Shown here: positions 1 through 11,613 of the stretch, piece by piece | How the letters are laid out: each line of letters starts with the position of its first letter | How positions within the stretch are numbered: the first letter of the stretch is position 1 | Assembly (NCBI RefSeq): GCF_017591425.1 | Contig: NW_024466512.1 | Span: 22,993,501-23,057,500 of the forward strand | Origin: Ochotona curzoniae | Taxonomy: Eukaryota; Chordata; Mammalia; Lagomorpha; Ochotonidae | DNA: 64,000 nucleotides | Reading direction: 5' to 3' | Made by a program: the position numbers and the translations under genes | Notes under the pieces: model-generated | The model's database searches: none | The model's input: only the letters and a program-made list of their open reading frames with translations | Told to the model about the DNA's origin: nothing

Positions 1-1049
1 GAATGATGCGCTGCCGGCGGAGCAGGCCAGAACTCGGCATGCTGCGCCTCACCTCCCTGTCAGGCAGAGGTGCTTCCCCTGGTCTCACTGGTTGAGAAAG
101 CCGGGAGGTACTGTGTAGCACCCACAGGCACTTAGAGTGGAGCAAGGCCTTACAGAAGAGTGCACCCAGATGGGCAGACATGAGAAGGCACTTGTGGCGA
201 GGGCGCTTTGCACTGGCACCAGGAACTCAGCAAAGAAGAGCCCCGTGGTTACTGAGTCCACACAGAGGTACAAAACAACAACAACAACAGCCTGCTCCTG
301 GTGAAACAGTCAAACCCATGGGAAGGGTGGGATAAGCAGCAGCTGCTTGCTAGTCTCATTCCCAATTAGAAACCTAGAGCGGTGGGATCAGCATCTGGGC
401 AGAATCAGAGAGCAGGAACAAAACCCATCCCGGGCGGAATGGTCAGCAAGCTCAGCAGTTCACCCGCTCTGGGCCTCTGCCATTCCATCCACTCTGCTGC
501 TGCGCCCTGACATCACGGCTAGGCTAGGCCTGGATGAAAACACACCATTAAGCCGTTTGTAACGATGCTGCTCATGTAGATGAGCCTCAGGAACGCAGTA
601 CTGGGTGCAAGAAGTCAGCCCCAAAGGGCCCCTGCACTGTATGCTCCCCTCCCCAGGAGGTACCCCCAAAAGTCAAATTCCCAGAGACAGAAGAGTGGGC
701 ATTGCAGGGCCAGGAGTTACGGGCTGAGGAGGGCAGAGTTTGAGTTTGGGAAGAGGAACCCTTTTTGGGACACAGAGGGTGCTCTGAGGAGCCAGGCCAG
801 GGCACCCATCGCTCCTGGAGCCGCTTGTTTGAAAACTGGCTCCAGTGGCAATGAGGGTGTCCCACCCTACAGAAAAAGGCAAAGGAAAACAGAACCCAGG
901 AGGCTTGGGAGTCGTTTGCCGTGCTGTGCGCGGGGACTTCAGCGACTCAGGACGCGGCCAGGCAGGGTGACTCTAGTCTGGGATTGAGGGTGAGAGGGCT
1001 TCTCTCAGATCTGCTCGGGTCTAGGGAAAACAAAACAAAACAACAACAA
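1..1049. other. Upstream intergenic DNA, no gene seen
   Basis: I recognise no exon, RNA gene or young repeat here. Short (CAA)n-like runs occur near 279-290 and 1027-1050. G+C rises steadily toward the CpG island. In other mammals the region upstream of DNMBP is intergenic (toward CPN1), which agrees with finding nothing, but that synteny cannot be tested from this window. Confidence 0.5.
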
Positions 1050-1250
1050 CATCAAAAATCGGTCACCGGCGTTCCGGACAGGAATGGACATTTTTCTGAG
1101 GGGGAAGGGCGGGATCGGGCGTGAGGGAACAGCAAGGGCGGAAAGAAACAGGCTCCCAGCCGGAGCTGCACCGAGGCCGGGCCGGGACCACGGCCGGCAG
1201 GGGCCAGTGCCTCAGTTTCCCTCGGAGAGGCTCTCAGAGCGCCGCCCCTC

Positions 1251-1258
1251 TGACGTCG
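1251..1258 (+). promoter_or_regulatory. CRE-like site TGACGTCG
   Basis: Seven of eight bases of the palindromic CREB/ATF site TGACGTCA, with the CpG core intact, inside the CpG island and directly 3' of a CCGCCCCTC GC box. Position and context support a promoter element; binding is inferred. Confidence 0.4.
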
Positions 1259-1404
1259 CTGGGCGGACGGCAACGGCGAGCGGCCGCCAGGGGGCGCGAG
1301 CGCGGGCCGGGCGCCCGGGGAGTGGGTGGGCGCGCGCGCGGGCGGCAGCGCGGCGCTCCCGGGGGCCGTGCGGGCCGAGGCGGCCGAGGCGGCCGAGGCG
1401 GAAG

Positions 1405-1433
1405 CCCGGGGCGGGAGGCGGGAGGCGGGGCGG
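1405..1433 (+). promoter_or_regulatory. G-run cluster / GC boxes, G-quadruplex candidate
   Basis: Four runs of three or four G separated by 1-4 bases (GGGG-C-GGG-AGGC-GGG-AGGC-GGGG). This satisfies the usual G-quadruplex pattern and overlaps a GGGGCGG Sp1-type GC box. It ends six bases before the AP-1 site. A short tandem GGCCGAGGC repeat precedes it (about 1374-1402). Confidence 0.45.
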
Positions 1434-1438
1434 CGCGC

Positions 1439-1445
1439 TGAGTCA
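1439..1445 (+). promoter_or_regulatory. AP-1 site TGAGTCA
   Basis: A perfect 7-bp TPA-response element within the CpG island, about 110 bp upstream of the best splice-donor candidate of exon 1. The motif is short, so function is inferred from position. Confidence 0.4.
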
Positions 1446-1555
1446 CACGGGATCGACCCGCCCGCCGCTGGCCGGGGCAGAGGTGACAGCGGGCCCGGGC
1501 CGGGCGGCCGCCACAGCCCGTCGCGTCGAGGGGACCGCCGGGCAGCGGAGAGCAG
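1446..1555 (+). other. DNMBP: Candidate 3' part of non-coding exon 1 (5' UTR)
   Basis: The protein-coding message starts at an acceptor at 36061, so a 5' exon is required upstream. The best donor in the CpG island is AGCAG|GTCAGG, with GT at 1556-1557. Another possible donor is CCGC|GTGAGC, with GT at 1742-1743. The left boundary given is arbitrary because the transcription start is not visible. No coding role is proposed. Confidence 0.35.
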
Positions 1556-2701
1556 GTCAGGAGCCGGGGCCGGGCGGGGAGCCGGAGTCGCCGTCCCGGG
1601 GCCGTGCATGCGGGGCAGCCCCCTCGAAGGGACGCGCCGAGCGCCCTGGCCTGCGCGCCGGCCCGGCCCGGAGCCCTCAAGGAGCCGTGGGCGCCTCCGG
1701 GGCCGGTCGCTGGGCGCTCGGGCTCGGCCAGGGCGCGCCGCGTGAGCCCCTTGGGTGCGTGGGGCAAGCGCTGTGCGGTGGTGCACCGCTCTGCCCCTGT
1801 GGCGATGGGGCGGAATTCGAGAGTTTGAAAAGGAAATCGGCGGCAACCTTCGTGTCACGCATGCACGAGCTTGGCGTCTGAGTCGGGTTGGGAGTGCGTG
1901 AGACAGGGATGCCTGGCTTCCCAAGTTCGCTGGAGCTGCGGACGCAGCTGTGCCCGCGGTGGAGTTTTCTAGTTAACTCGCGAACACCTGTGTTTGTGCA
2001 GCGCGGCCTCACGTCCGCCAGGCATCTGTGTCCCAAGGGATAAAGACACCTTCAGTTGAATAAAGGAATGTGGGAGTCACCCACAGGACAGGCTGTGGTG
2101 CAGAGTGGGAGCCGCGACAAATGCTTGGCGCGCGGTGAGGTCGATTTTAAATGCAAAATCAAAAGCCTAACTCAGGAAAAGACAATCTGCTCCTTTGCAC
2201 TCTGTCGCCCTGAATGCGCAGGAGTGGAAGTAGAGGTTCTTGACATGGACGTTATTCGGAAATATGGGCGTATTGACTTTGGGTCTGCTTCCCAATAGGG
2301 TGGGCACCTTGTGCTGACACGTTGTTGTCCTAATTGTGGATGCCCTGCCTTGTGGCAGGCTGGTGGAAACACCCACATTCAGGGCTCCAGTGTAGGTTAG
2401 CTCCAGTTGTTGACATTGCTGAGTTACAGGGAGTGGGCAGTTTTGCCCATGCTGAAGTCCTGGGGAACACATAGGCACGGTTTGTCAGTGGGTGCTTGTT
2501 GATTGCTGTCCCAGCTTGAACAGACTCAAGGTGATGAGCAAGGCAGCTCATTCCTCTGCATCCATTCCCTCTAAAATATTGATTTTAAGGATCTCTAAGG
2601 CTCATGTCTGAAGTTCTGTGAGGTTGTATGTTAATACGAAACACGTGTCACTCATTGGGATGACAACAGCAAAAAACAGTAAGTTCTGAGAAAAAAGATT
2701 A

Positions 2702-3027
2702 GGGGTTGACATTGTGGCCTTGCACGTTACGCTGATGTCTGTGATGCTAGAATCCTATATGGGTACAAGTACAAGTCCTGGCTGCCCCACTTCCCATCCA
2801 GTCCCCTGATAATGCTCCTGGGAAAGCAACAGAACTGTCCCAAGGGCTTGGGCGCCTGAACCTGTGTGGGAGACCCGTATGAAGCTCCTAGCCTCAGCCT
2901 CCCACAGCTTTGGCTGTTGTGGGTAATTTGGGGAGTGAACTTAGTGGCTGAAAAGTCTCTGTATCTCTCTCCAACTCTTTCAAATAAATAAATCTTTAAG
3001 AAAAAGAAAAGGTTTAAAAAAAAAAAG
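2702..3027 (+). mobile_element. Lagomorph C SINE, older subfamily
   Basis: tRNA-derived head, AATCCTATATGGGTAC box, TTTCAAATAAATAAATC tail and A-run. The family has a Pol III tRNA-like head, a body ending GGGGAGTGAA..CTCTCTGTATCTCT and an A-rich tail, and is mobilised by L1. Moderately diverged copy. Confidence 0.85.
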
Positions 3028-3469
3028 GCTAGAGAACATAATTGCATGTTTGTTATGCATGCCGAGTCCTCAAATTCATGGTTATCCCCAGCTCTCCTGG
3101 TCATTCCATCTGTGTTGGGCTAAAATAAGTGAGAGGTGATTTTTCAGATACAGATACTTCAGTGTTAAGGTCTCTTGGGTTTGGAGGCCGGAATGGAATG
3201 CTTCCTGCGTGCTGGAGGACAGCGAGCGTCCAGCCTGGGAATCTGGCTGGGTATCTGCAGAACTGTGGATAGCTTTTGCAGTGAGCTGGGACATTCTGAC
3301 TCAGAAGATGCGATAAGGGGACTTTCTCGCGGCGTTCAGATTGTGTGTTCTGTTGCCTGAGGTACAGCAGGCATCTTTAGTGGCACTGCCCGGTTGTGTG
3401 CAGCCTCTGCCTTGCAGGTGGCTCCTTCTCTGTGTGCCCCTCCTACCCGCAACGATCCTCTTCTCACAC

Positions 3470-3700
3470 CATGGAGCGAGAGAGAGACACTGAGAAAGGC
3501 CATGCACTGGTCGCAGTGGTGGCCAGGTTGGGTCACGCTGCAGCCAGGAGGCTGGAATGTGATCTGGTTCTCTCGTGGGTGGCAGGAGTCTAAGTCCTTG
3601 GTCCACTCTTCGCTGCCTTCCAAGTGCATTAGTGGGAAGCTGGATTGGAAACAGAATAGCCGGGACTTGAACCTGCACTCATTTGGAATACCAGTGTTGG
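3470..3700 (-). mobile_element. C SINE, old, tail missing
   Basis: GAGAGAGAGACACTGAGAAA then GCATTAGTGGGAAGCTGGAT; strongly diverged. Confidence 0.6.
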
Positions 3701-3736
3701 TCCTGCCTTTTCTTTTAGACAGTGGGAGAAGTTATC

Positions 3737-4037
3737 TTTTTTTTCTTTTTAAACTATTTTGATTTGAAAGGCAGATTTACGGAGAGGAGAGACAGAGAAA
3801 GATGTTCTGTCCATCAGTTCACTCTCCAAATGGCTACAACAGCTGGAACTGAGCTGAAACTTCCTGGTCTCATAAGGTTGCAGGTCTCAAGGCTTTAGGT
3901 TGTCCTCTGCTGCTTCCACAGGCCACAAGTAGGGGGCTGGATCAGAAGTGGAGCAGCTGGGACACAAACTGGTGCCCAAATGGGATGGTGGTGATTACAC
4001 GTGGAGGATTAGCCTGTTGATCCACCACAGTGGCCCA
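3737..4037 (-). mobile_element. C SINE, older
   Basis: Tail TTGATTTGAAAGGCAGATTT, head end CCACCACAGTGGCCCA. Confidence 0.8.
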
Positions 4038-5284
4038 AGAGAACATCATTCTTGAGTCACCAGGATGTCCTGTAATAAGGGTAGGTGGTCACTGAGGGAG
4101 GGGCACAGTGACACTCCTGGAGGCTCTGGCTCTGGAAGGGGCCAGTGGTGCAGGGTTCGACTTCTCTGTGCTGGGAGACCACAGAAGAGGCCACTGCAGA
4201 GGCAGGACCTGGCCTACCTGTGGCCCAGAAGGCTGCCCTTTCAGCAGCCTACCTGTCAATCACGTGATTCCCACCCCCTGAGTCATTTTATCCGGGTTGG
4301 GCTAAAGGAAAGAAAACGGGATTTTCCAAACTACAAACAGTCCAGTATCGTTAAATTTGTTTGAGGGACTGTTTTTGAATGATTAAAACAATTAAGATAG
4401 AGTGCCAGTGGAGACTGACCTACCTCCTACCAGGGACAGGGCCTGACTCACTGTCTAGATTTTTTTAGTCTGTGGATTTTGAAGTCTGCAAGCAAGTTAC
4501 CTAGCAGGTGGCATTAATACGCAATTGCCTGCGCTCCTGCGGGAGCACGGGTGGGGAGCGTGCACAGGTGGGCTGTATAAGGCTTCCCAAGTCATCAAGT
4601 CTGGCCCCGCCGAGGCATCCACAGGTAGGACTTGGGATTCTACTGATGTACAGCAGGGTAATTGTTAAGTGCATAATTTTGTGTGGTCCTGGGCAAAAAA
4701 AGGTTTCCCAGCCCATTTTAAAAATTCATACAGATATTTCTCAAACGCGTCACAACCGCAGCTCAGTCCATATGAAATGGCGTTATATTGTGTCCAGCTC
4801 AGGAAGGCATCCAAGTGTTCAAGATTGGATGACTTAGTCCTGCTGGTTAAAATCTAATTATGCAATTCTTTTGCCTGGAAAGGAAGCGTGGGCCAGAGCT
4901 GGAGCCATAAAATCAGATCACAGAACAACTCTTTAATGAAAAAGCCGTTGAACAAACCGAGGTGTTAACTTTTGGTTAGGTGCTTTGTGCTTGAAGCTAT
5001 AAAAGGCAGCATGGGAGGGAAAATAGACGAGTTACTAAGGTGTCTGACTAAAGTCATGCTTGGCGTAGCAGCAGGGATGCAATCTGAGAAATGCGTGTTG
5101 AGGCAACTCCATCTTTGTATGGACGTGACAGAGAACTTACATAAATTAATGCTACAATGACCTCATTGGTGACATAATCTGTGGCACCACCATTGTATAA
5201 TGCACTTTGCCCATCATTAACCAGAATGTCATCATGTGGCACATGGCTGTATGGCATTATGATTTGTCAGGTTTTTTATATTAT

Positions 5285-5582
5285 TATTATTTCTTTATTT
5301 GAAAGGAAAAGGAGAGAGGCAGTTTTTTCCTCCCATCTGCTGGTTCATGCCCCAAATGCCTGCATTTACCAGGACTTGGCCAGGCTGCAGCTGGGAGCCA
5401 GGAACTCCATCTGAGTCCCCCACCTGAGTCCCCAGGAACCCAGCTAATTGAAGGCATCACCTGCTGCCTTCAAGAGTGTGCAATAACAGGAAGCTGGGCT
5501 CCCAACGAGCAGAGCCAGGACTCAAACCCAGGCCCTCCCTGTGGGGATGGAGGCCTCCCGAGTGTGTCAGATGCCCGACCTA
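5285..5582 (-). mobile_element. C SINE, old
   Basis: TTTATTTGAAAGGAAAAGGA tail; AGCCAGGACTCAAACCCAGG head side. Confidence 0.7.
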
Positions 5583-5689
5583 CTCTTTCCTTCCGACTAT
5601 AACATGTGCCCACTGAGAACTGAATGAGCATGGCAGAGTGTGCAGGTCATTGTGTTGGGAGTCTAAAGTCTGAAACATGGATTGAGTTC

Positions 5690-6330
5690 TGACTTGTTCA
5701 TTCATACCTCAAACCTTCACGGAGCACTGTTACGTGCCTGGCACAGTTACTGGTGCTGGGATACTGCTGTGAGCAAAGCAAAAGCCCTGTGGAGTTGACG
5801 TCCTGGTGGTGGTTGCTCTTTCTCTGTTGCCTGCACATCACCCCACCACCATCCAACCACCATCTGACACACTTGGGAGGCCACCATCCCCACATGGAGG
5901 GCCTGGGTTTGAGTGCCGGGACTCAGGCGGGTCAGATGATTGCAGTGCTATGGTAGATGTTAAAGCTGCAGGAGCCGGGAAGTGCGCGAATGATAAAAGC
6001 GTGTGCACGTGCCTGCGTGCACGCAGTTTACTCTGTACAGTGGTCAGGGAAGGCCAGCAGGACCACTTTTAACCTGAGCTGCAGGAGTGAATTCCACACC
6101 CTGAGGTAAGAACATGTGTCACCTTTGTGAGGGGTAGCAAAGCATTGGTGGCCAGACAGCAGGAAGTAGGTGAGGGAAAGCTGCTGTGGATATGGGGCTG
6201 TGGGAGCAAGCAGGTGGCGGCCCTAGTAAACACGCCGGCCGTGGCGGAGTGAGGGAGCAGTTATTAAAGAGGCTCGCGGTGGCTGGCCTGTGGAAAGGGT
6301 TCAGAACAGACAGGGTGGGGGGACACGGTG
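5690..6330 (-). mobile_element. LINE-2 remnant
   Basis: TACGTGCCTGGCACAGTTAC and GGGATACTGCTGTGAGCAAA match the antisense L2 3' end. Further right, GTGGTCAGGGAAGGCCAGCA and CACCCTGAGGTAAG match the next part of L2. Confidence 0.5.
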
Positions 6331-6930
6331 GGATGAAGGAGACCCTTCTATTCAGGCTAGTGGTGTGGACCCCCCCCCCCCAGACAGTGATCTCTGGGCG
6401 CTGCTGTCCTCATCTGTAGAATAGCTGGGGCCCCTAGAGCTCAAGAATGTCAAGATTCCAGGCATCTGGAACACTTCTCCATGGTGGCAAGAGGGTTGCG
6501 TAGGAAGATTCCAAGAGTAAACAGCTTCACATGGCCTGAGAACGTGCCGCCGGCCCACCTAGAGCGAGGTCTCCCTGCGTCCAGGAGCCCTCCAGGTCCT
6601 CCCCACAAGCCAGCAGGTGGAGGACAAGCATGCCGCGTAGCGCGTGAAGACCCCCCTGCCCACTGGTGGTCCCGCCCCGCTCGTGTCCGAGGCCTGAGTC
6701 TTCTCTTCCCACTTGAACGGGTGAAAGCTGTTGCTCATCAGCAGAGTTGGCAGCCAGAGTGGCTTTTGTTGTTGGGAAAACTGGGATCTTTGGGGAAGGA
6801 AACAATTATCATTTTGTGTCTATCATAGGTCATTTGAATCCTTCTCTTGTAACACATAAGGAATCTGGAAGATTCTAATTCCCTGTTTCATTGCTCTTTC
6901 TCTCATGCCCATGCCAACGTGTTTCTTTTC

Positions 6931-7264
6931 TTTTTTTTTTTAAAGATTTGTTTTTATTACAAAGTCAGATATACAGAGAGGAGGAGAGATAGAGAGGAAG
7001 ATTTTCCATCCAATGATTCACTCCCCAAGTAAGCCGCAACAGCTGGAGCTGAGCCAGTCTGAAGCTAGGAGCCCGGAGCCTCTTTCAGGTCTCCCACATG
7101 GGTGCAGGGTCCCAAGGTTTTGGGCCATCCTTGACTGCTTTCCCAGGCCACAAGCAGGGAGCTGGATGGGAAGCAGGGCCCTTGGGATTAGAACCAGTGC
7201 CCATATGGGATCCCGGTGTGTTCAAGGCGAGGACTTTAGCCACTAGGCCACACCACTGGGCCCA
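6931..7264 (-). mobile_element. C SINE, young, subfamily with TATATCTGACTTTGTAATA
   Basis: Full length. Target duplications AACGTGTTTCTTTT (left) and AATGTGTTTCTTTT (right) prove retroposition. Confidence 0.92.
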
Positions 7265-7351
7265 ATGTGTTTCTTTTGATCTGAATAGGATCTGGGCATG
7301 TGTTTTAATGTGTGATGCTTCCATTCATTTTGCTGCTGCCTTTTTTTTTTT

Positions 7352-8230
7352 TTAATTATATTTTTGACAATCTTTACATAGTTAATTAGGGTAAGAAGGT
7401 TCAAGGGCTACAGGAAAGTGGGTAAGACTATTATTTCCATATTGTTTGCTTCATGTATCTGAGGTAGAGGGGGATATTGAGGGAGAAGCCCCATACAGTT
7501 TCCCACCCACCCCAGGTCCCGGATGTGGGGCATGCTCTGAGATACTTGCTCAAGTGGTTTTGATAGTTCATCAGTTATGAATCACTGCCAATCTCGCCAC
7601 CCCAGACACGATGAGGTCGTTGAAGAATCCGCTGATTGACATAGTCCATCATAGTCTCCATTTGCCCAGTATTTTGCTGCCAACACGGAGTGCTGTTTTA
7701 AGCTCCATCCCTTGAGTTGCCAGTTTGTCTCAGCCCTTCCTTCCGAGCGCCATGCTAGACCTGTGCTGTGTGCATGCACCACAGTTATGCCTCTCTGCCT
7801 CTGTGTGGTCACGGATTCCGTGGTGGTTATTACTCCCAACATCACACATGTTGTCTGGGAACACCTTCCTGCAAACCCACAGCTGGGAAGTGTGTCTGTG
7901 GGATGGGAGCTCAGAAAGAACTGTTGGGATGCCTGAGTTGGGGTAAATAGTGCTGGAATTCTCCACTGGCTGCATCTCCTGGCCCTGCAGAGGGATTCTC
8001 CTGTCCCATCAACATTCAGCTCTCCACTTGTCTGTGCACAGTGCTGTGTTGTCTTTGTCCCATTGTGATTATTTAGGAATTTGAGCATCTTCATCTTGGC
8101 CATTTTCAGTGGAGTGGATATATGTTTGGTTGTTGCCGTTGATGTGCAGAAATAATTTTCTGATTTTGATTTCTCCCCCTTCGCACATTCAGTTTTGCAT
8201 ATATCTTGTTGGTTGTTCATCTGTTAATTT
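7352..8230 (-). mobile_element. LINE-1, 3' end, lagomorph type
   Basis: The minus-strand end reads ATGTAAAGATTGTCAAAAATA followed by an A-tail, which is the T-run at 7341-7353 on +. The last 80 bp match the + strand copy ending near 30300, so both belong to one L1 3'-UTR family. Related but weaker similarity may continue to about 8420. Confidence 0.6.
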
Positions 8231-8436
8231 TGTCTTTGCCAACTTTTGATTAAGAACAGTTTCTGATTTTGGTGCAGTGGGGCAGTTGAGTTCTTTGACT
8301 TGTGAGTTACACCCTGGGAGTTGTTTTAAGAAGCTCTTTCTGATCCCTGCGTCATGTCTGTGACTTTGATCTGTCGAGAAACCTCACTGGCCTGAGGTGT
8401 GACTTCACGACCCAGACCCCTTCTTCTCTGTTTAAT

Positions 8437-8772
8437 GAGACAATTTTTTTTAAAGATTTATTTTTATTATTTTTTTTTATTGGAAAGGCGGATATACAGA
8501 GAGGAGAGACAGAGAGGAAGATCTTCCGTCCGATGATTCACTCCCCAAGTGAGCGCAACGGCCGATGCTATGCCCATCCGAAGCCAGGAGCCTGCTCCAG
8601 GCCTCCCACGCGGGTGCAGGGTCCCAAAGCCTTGGGCCATCCTCGACTGCCTTCCCGGGCCACAGGCAGGGAGCTGGAAGGGAAGCGGGGCTGCCGGGAT
8701 AGAACTGGCGCCCACATGGGATCCCGGCGAGCAAGGCGAGGACCTCAACCACTGCGCCACCGTGCTGGGCTC
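8437..8772 (-). mobile_element. C SINE, young, subfamily with GCGCAANGGTT head and CCGCCTTTCC tail
   Basis: Full length; target duplication TAATGAGACAATTTTT on both sides. It sits directly against an older SINE that used the same site. Confidence 0.92.
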
Positions 8773-8786
8773 TAATGAGACAATTT

Positions 8787-9125
8787 TTAAAGATTTATTT
8801 ATTTGAAAGGCAGAGCAACCGAAAGAGCAAAAGAGAATAAGAGAAAGACAAAGAATGGAGAGCGAGGTAGACACCCTGTTGCTCACAATAGCCAGGCAGA
8901 ATTCAGGATCCAGGAACTCACCCAGATCTCCCACGTGGGAGAGGTGCCAGGGGTCCATGTATTGGCACCATCTTCCATTGCTTTCCCAGACACATTTTCA
9001 GGGAGCTGGATTGGAAATGGAGCAGCTGAGGTTTGAACCTGTCCTACATGAGGTTGCAGCCGTCCCGCATGGAATGCTGGCGTTGAAAGTGGCACCTTAC
9101 CCTACAGTGTCATGATGCTGGTCCT
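8787..9125 (-). mobile_element. C SINE, older
   Basis: TTTGAAAGGCAGAGCAAC tail; right flank TAATGAGTTATTTTT resembles the flank of the neighbour. Confidence 0.75.
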
Positions 9126-9189
9126 AATGAGTTATTTTTTCTAATAGCATTTAAAAAAAAAATCCATGCTTTCCTTCATTGCCTGTGGC

Positions 9190-9790
9190 AGCCTCTTTCT
9201 CATGTGCATTTTTACAAACATACTAGTCTGTCTCTAAACCATTATTTTGTTCCATTAATCAGAACAGTTCTTTTTTTTTTAAATGGCTCTGGTTTTATGA
9301 TAGTGACTTTGTAGTATGCTGTAATAATTGCCACAGAAGGTCTTTGATTTTAAAATTTACTTTGCTCTACCTCAACCAAATTTTATTTTTCGATGCAAAA
9401 GTTGGCATATGTACATCAAGTTGCTCCAAATTTATGTTATTGAAGAGTGTTTATTTGGATTTATTGAATTTATAAATACTTGTGGGGAGGCTTCACATCT
9501 TTATAATGGTGGTATGTTTTCTCTAAGAGTATGCAGTGTGTCTTTCCACTTATTCATCTGCTTTTCTTAGCATTTTGTAAAATTTAGAAATAATTTGAAG
9601 CTGACAGGAGAGTTCCAAGATTAGTACAAAGAGGTCCTGTATCTCTCCTACTCCAAGTCTCTGTTAGCATTTTGCCATATTTGCTTTATTATTTCCTGTG
9701 CACAGTCTCTCCGTCTTTTTTTCTGTGACTCCACCAAGTTAGTTGTAGACATCGTACCTTTTAAAAACACTCCAAATACTAAAGCAGTTC
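9190..9790 (-). mobile_element. Old LINE-1 fragment(s)
   Basis: The + strand resembles the antisense of the mammalian L1 ORF2 3' region (TTGTTCCATTAATC, GACTTTGTAGTATGCTGTAA, GTCTTTCCACTTATTC). From about 9590 a second block (GTTCCAAGATTAGTACAAAGA, TTGCCATATTTGCTTTATT) resembles another old L1-related repeat whose orientation I could not fix. Confidence 0.5.
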
Positions 9791-9907
9791 AACGAAGTCC
9801 TTTAAAGTTTTCTCCATAAAAGTTAAAGAGAATATTCTTGGTTAGATTCGTTTGTAAATACTTCATCTTTTTTTGTTGTTATGGTGAATCATATTTTTTT
9901 TCCTTTT

Positions 9908-10278
9908 TTCCTTTTAAAATTTATTTGAAAGACACAGAGGCAGAAGTAGGGGGAGGGAAGGAGGAAGGGAGGAGAGAGGAAGAGAGAGAAAGGGAAAGAG
10001 AGAGAAGAAATGTACACTCCTAGAGACAGAAAGACGGTTCTCAGACATACACCAGTTTACTCCCCAGAGGCGCGCAGCAGCTGGACCTGAAGCCAGGAGC
10101 CAGGGACTTCACCCAGATCTCTAGTGTAGGTGGCAGGGACCCAGTTCCCTGAGCTGCCGCTGTGCCTTGGGGAATGTGCACAGCAGGATGCTGCTGCCAG
10201 CACTAGAGCAGGTTTCAAACCCAGGTATTCTCGTACAGGATGAGGGTACCTTACCTGCTGGGCTAATACCCGCTCTCA
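9908..10278 (-). mobile_element. C SINE, older, with purine-rich expansion
   Basis: The body near 9945-10010 is expanded into GGGAGGAAGGGAGG and GAGAGAAAG-type runs. The head side ends CTGCTGGGCTAATACCC. Confidence 0.7.
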
Positions 10279-10289
10279 CATTTTTTTTT

Positions 10290-10421
10290 TTTTTTTTTGC
10301 TGGTATCGTCTAGTTGGTTATTGGTAATTTAGGAGAAATGATACTGATTATTATAAGCTGATCTTATATGCAACAGCCTTGTTTCCCTATCTTAATCAAA
10401 TATCTGTTGATGTTTGTTCTT
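10290..10421 (-). mobile_element. Possible old LINE-1 fragment
   Basis: T-rich start, then sequence weakly like antisense L1 ORF2. The SINE at 10422-10752 is inserted at its right end. Weak call. Confidence 0.3.
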
Positions 10422-10752
10422 TTTTTTTTTCAAAGATTTATTTATTTTTATTGGAAAGGCAGATATACAGAGAGGCGGAGAGACAGAGAGGAAGATCTTC
10501 CCTCCCGATGGTTCACTCCCCAAGCGGCTGCAGCGGCTGGAGCTGAGCCAGTCTGAAGGCAGAAGCTTCTTCCAGGTCTCCCATGCAGGTGCAGGGTCCC
10601 AAAGCATTGGGCTGTCCTTGATTGCATTCCCAGGCCACAAGCAGGGAGCTGGATGGGATGTGGGGCTGCCGGGATTAGAACCGGCGCCCATATGGGATCC
10701 CAGGGCGTGTTCAATGCGAGGACTTTAGCTGCTACGCTATCGTGCCAGGCCC
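10422..10752 (-). mobile_element. C SINE, young
   Basis: Full length; duplication ATGTTTGTTCTTTTT on both sides (10408 and 10754). Confidence 0.9.
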
Positions 10753-11575
10753 AATGTTTGTTCTTTTTCTGCATAGTTAATCATACCCTTTGTAAATGGA
10801 AGCAGTTTTGTTGCTGCTTTCCCATCCTTTATTTCTTCTTTTATTTTTTCTCACCACATGGGCCAAGTCTTCATGTTGGAACAGTTGCTGAGATGGAGGG
10901 CATATTTGTCTTCAGGAGAGTGAGTCTGAGGCTTCCCATTTTCTTTCATGTTTGCTTTAGGTTTTATATGGTAGCATTTACTAAGAGAAGATGTCTCCCC
11001 CATTTCTGGGTTCTCCAGAGCGCCCATCAGATGTGGGGCCCCAGTAGCCTTTTCAGGATTTGTCTTCCAGGTGACAATGGTATCCAGAGTATGAACATGC
11101 CAAGGCCCAATATAAACTGATTTTATGATTAGGTCAGCGTTTTTCTCTTGCTGTGCAGAGTCTAAATACCTGGTATGAAGAATGAGAGAAAGAGCTCTGT
11201 TTAGCATCCCATCTGGAAGCATCCGCGTGACTGTAAGTATAAGATGCATAAGACTGCAGTCCGTGCTCTGTGGATCAAGCTGTAGTCCAGGAATGAATCT
11301 TAAGTTCACCTCAAGAAAACATGCAGTAAAGCAGCAGGTAGGGGCATAGGTCACGCCGCGGTAGCAGTGACTTCGGGAGTGGTAGATAAATTATTTTTAT
11401 GTCTGTTTCTTCCCGGTTTTTTTTTTTTCCTTTTTATAAATTAGCTGGGTTTTTTTTTTCCCCCTAATTAAACCACTTTGTTGTAGAAAATTTTGCAAAA
11501 TATAAAAAAGCAAATTTATGATCCCACCTTTTGGCACGAACCTTTGCTAAGACACTGGTTATTTCCCTCTTTCTG

Positions 11576-11578
<3 letters not shown>

Positions 11579-11611
<33 letters not shown>
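11579..11611. repeat. (TG)n microsatellite
   Basis: Uninterrupted TG dinucleotides, about 16 units, in intron 1. Confidence 0.95.

Positions 11612-11613
<2 letters not shown>

Larger units (their letters stand above)
1050..1850 (+). promoter_or_regulatory. DNMBP: CpG-island promoter of DNMBP
   Basis: An isolated block of about 800 bp is extremely rich in G+C and CpG, while everything around it is CpG-poor. It holds GC boxes, a CRE-like site, a perfect AP-1 site and a G-run cluster, and no TATA box that I can see. It lies some 34 kb upstream of the first coding exon of DNMBP, in the correct orientation, and DNMBP is known to have a non-coding first exon and a long first intron. The long open frames on both strands here are by-products of the high G+C. 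The transcription start cannot be fixed from sequence alone. Confidence 0.75.

Noticed and set aside
1052..1924. Long open frames on both strands of the CpG island (up to 290 codons)
   Set aside because: High G+C removes stop codons. The frames overlap each other on both strands, are Arg/Ala/Pro/Gly-rich, and have no domain or conserved start.
7582..8220. 212-codon minus-strand frame
   Set aside because: It lies in the L1 3' UTR-like block and shows no reverse-transcriptase or other L1 ORF2 motif.
10851..11354. 167-codon minus-strand frame
   Set aside because: No recognisable domain, no splice or poly(A) context; it lies between LINE-like and SINE sequence. Probably chance, though longer than most.
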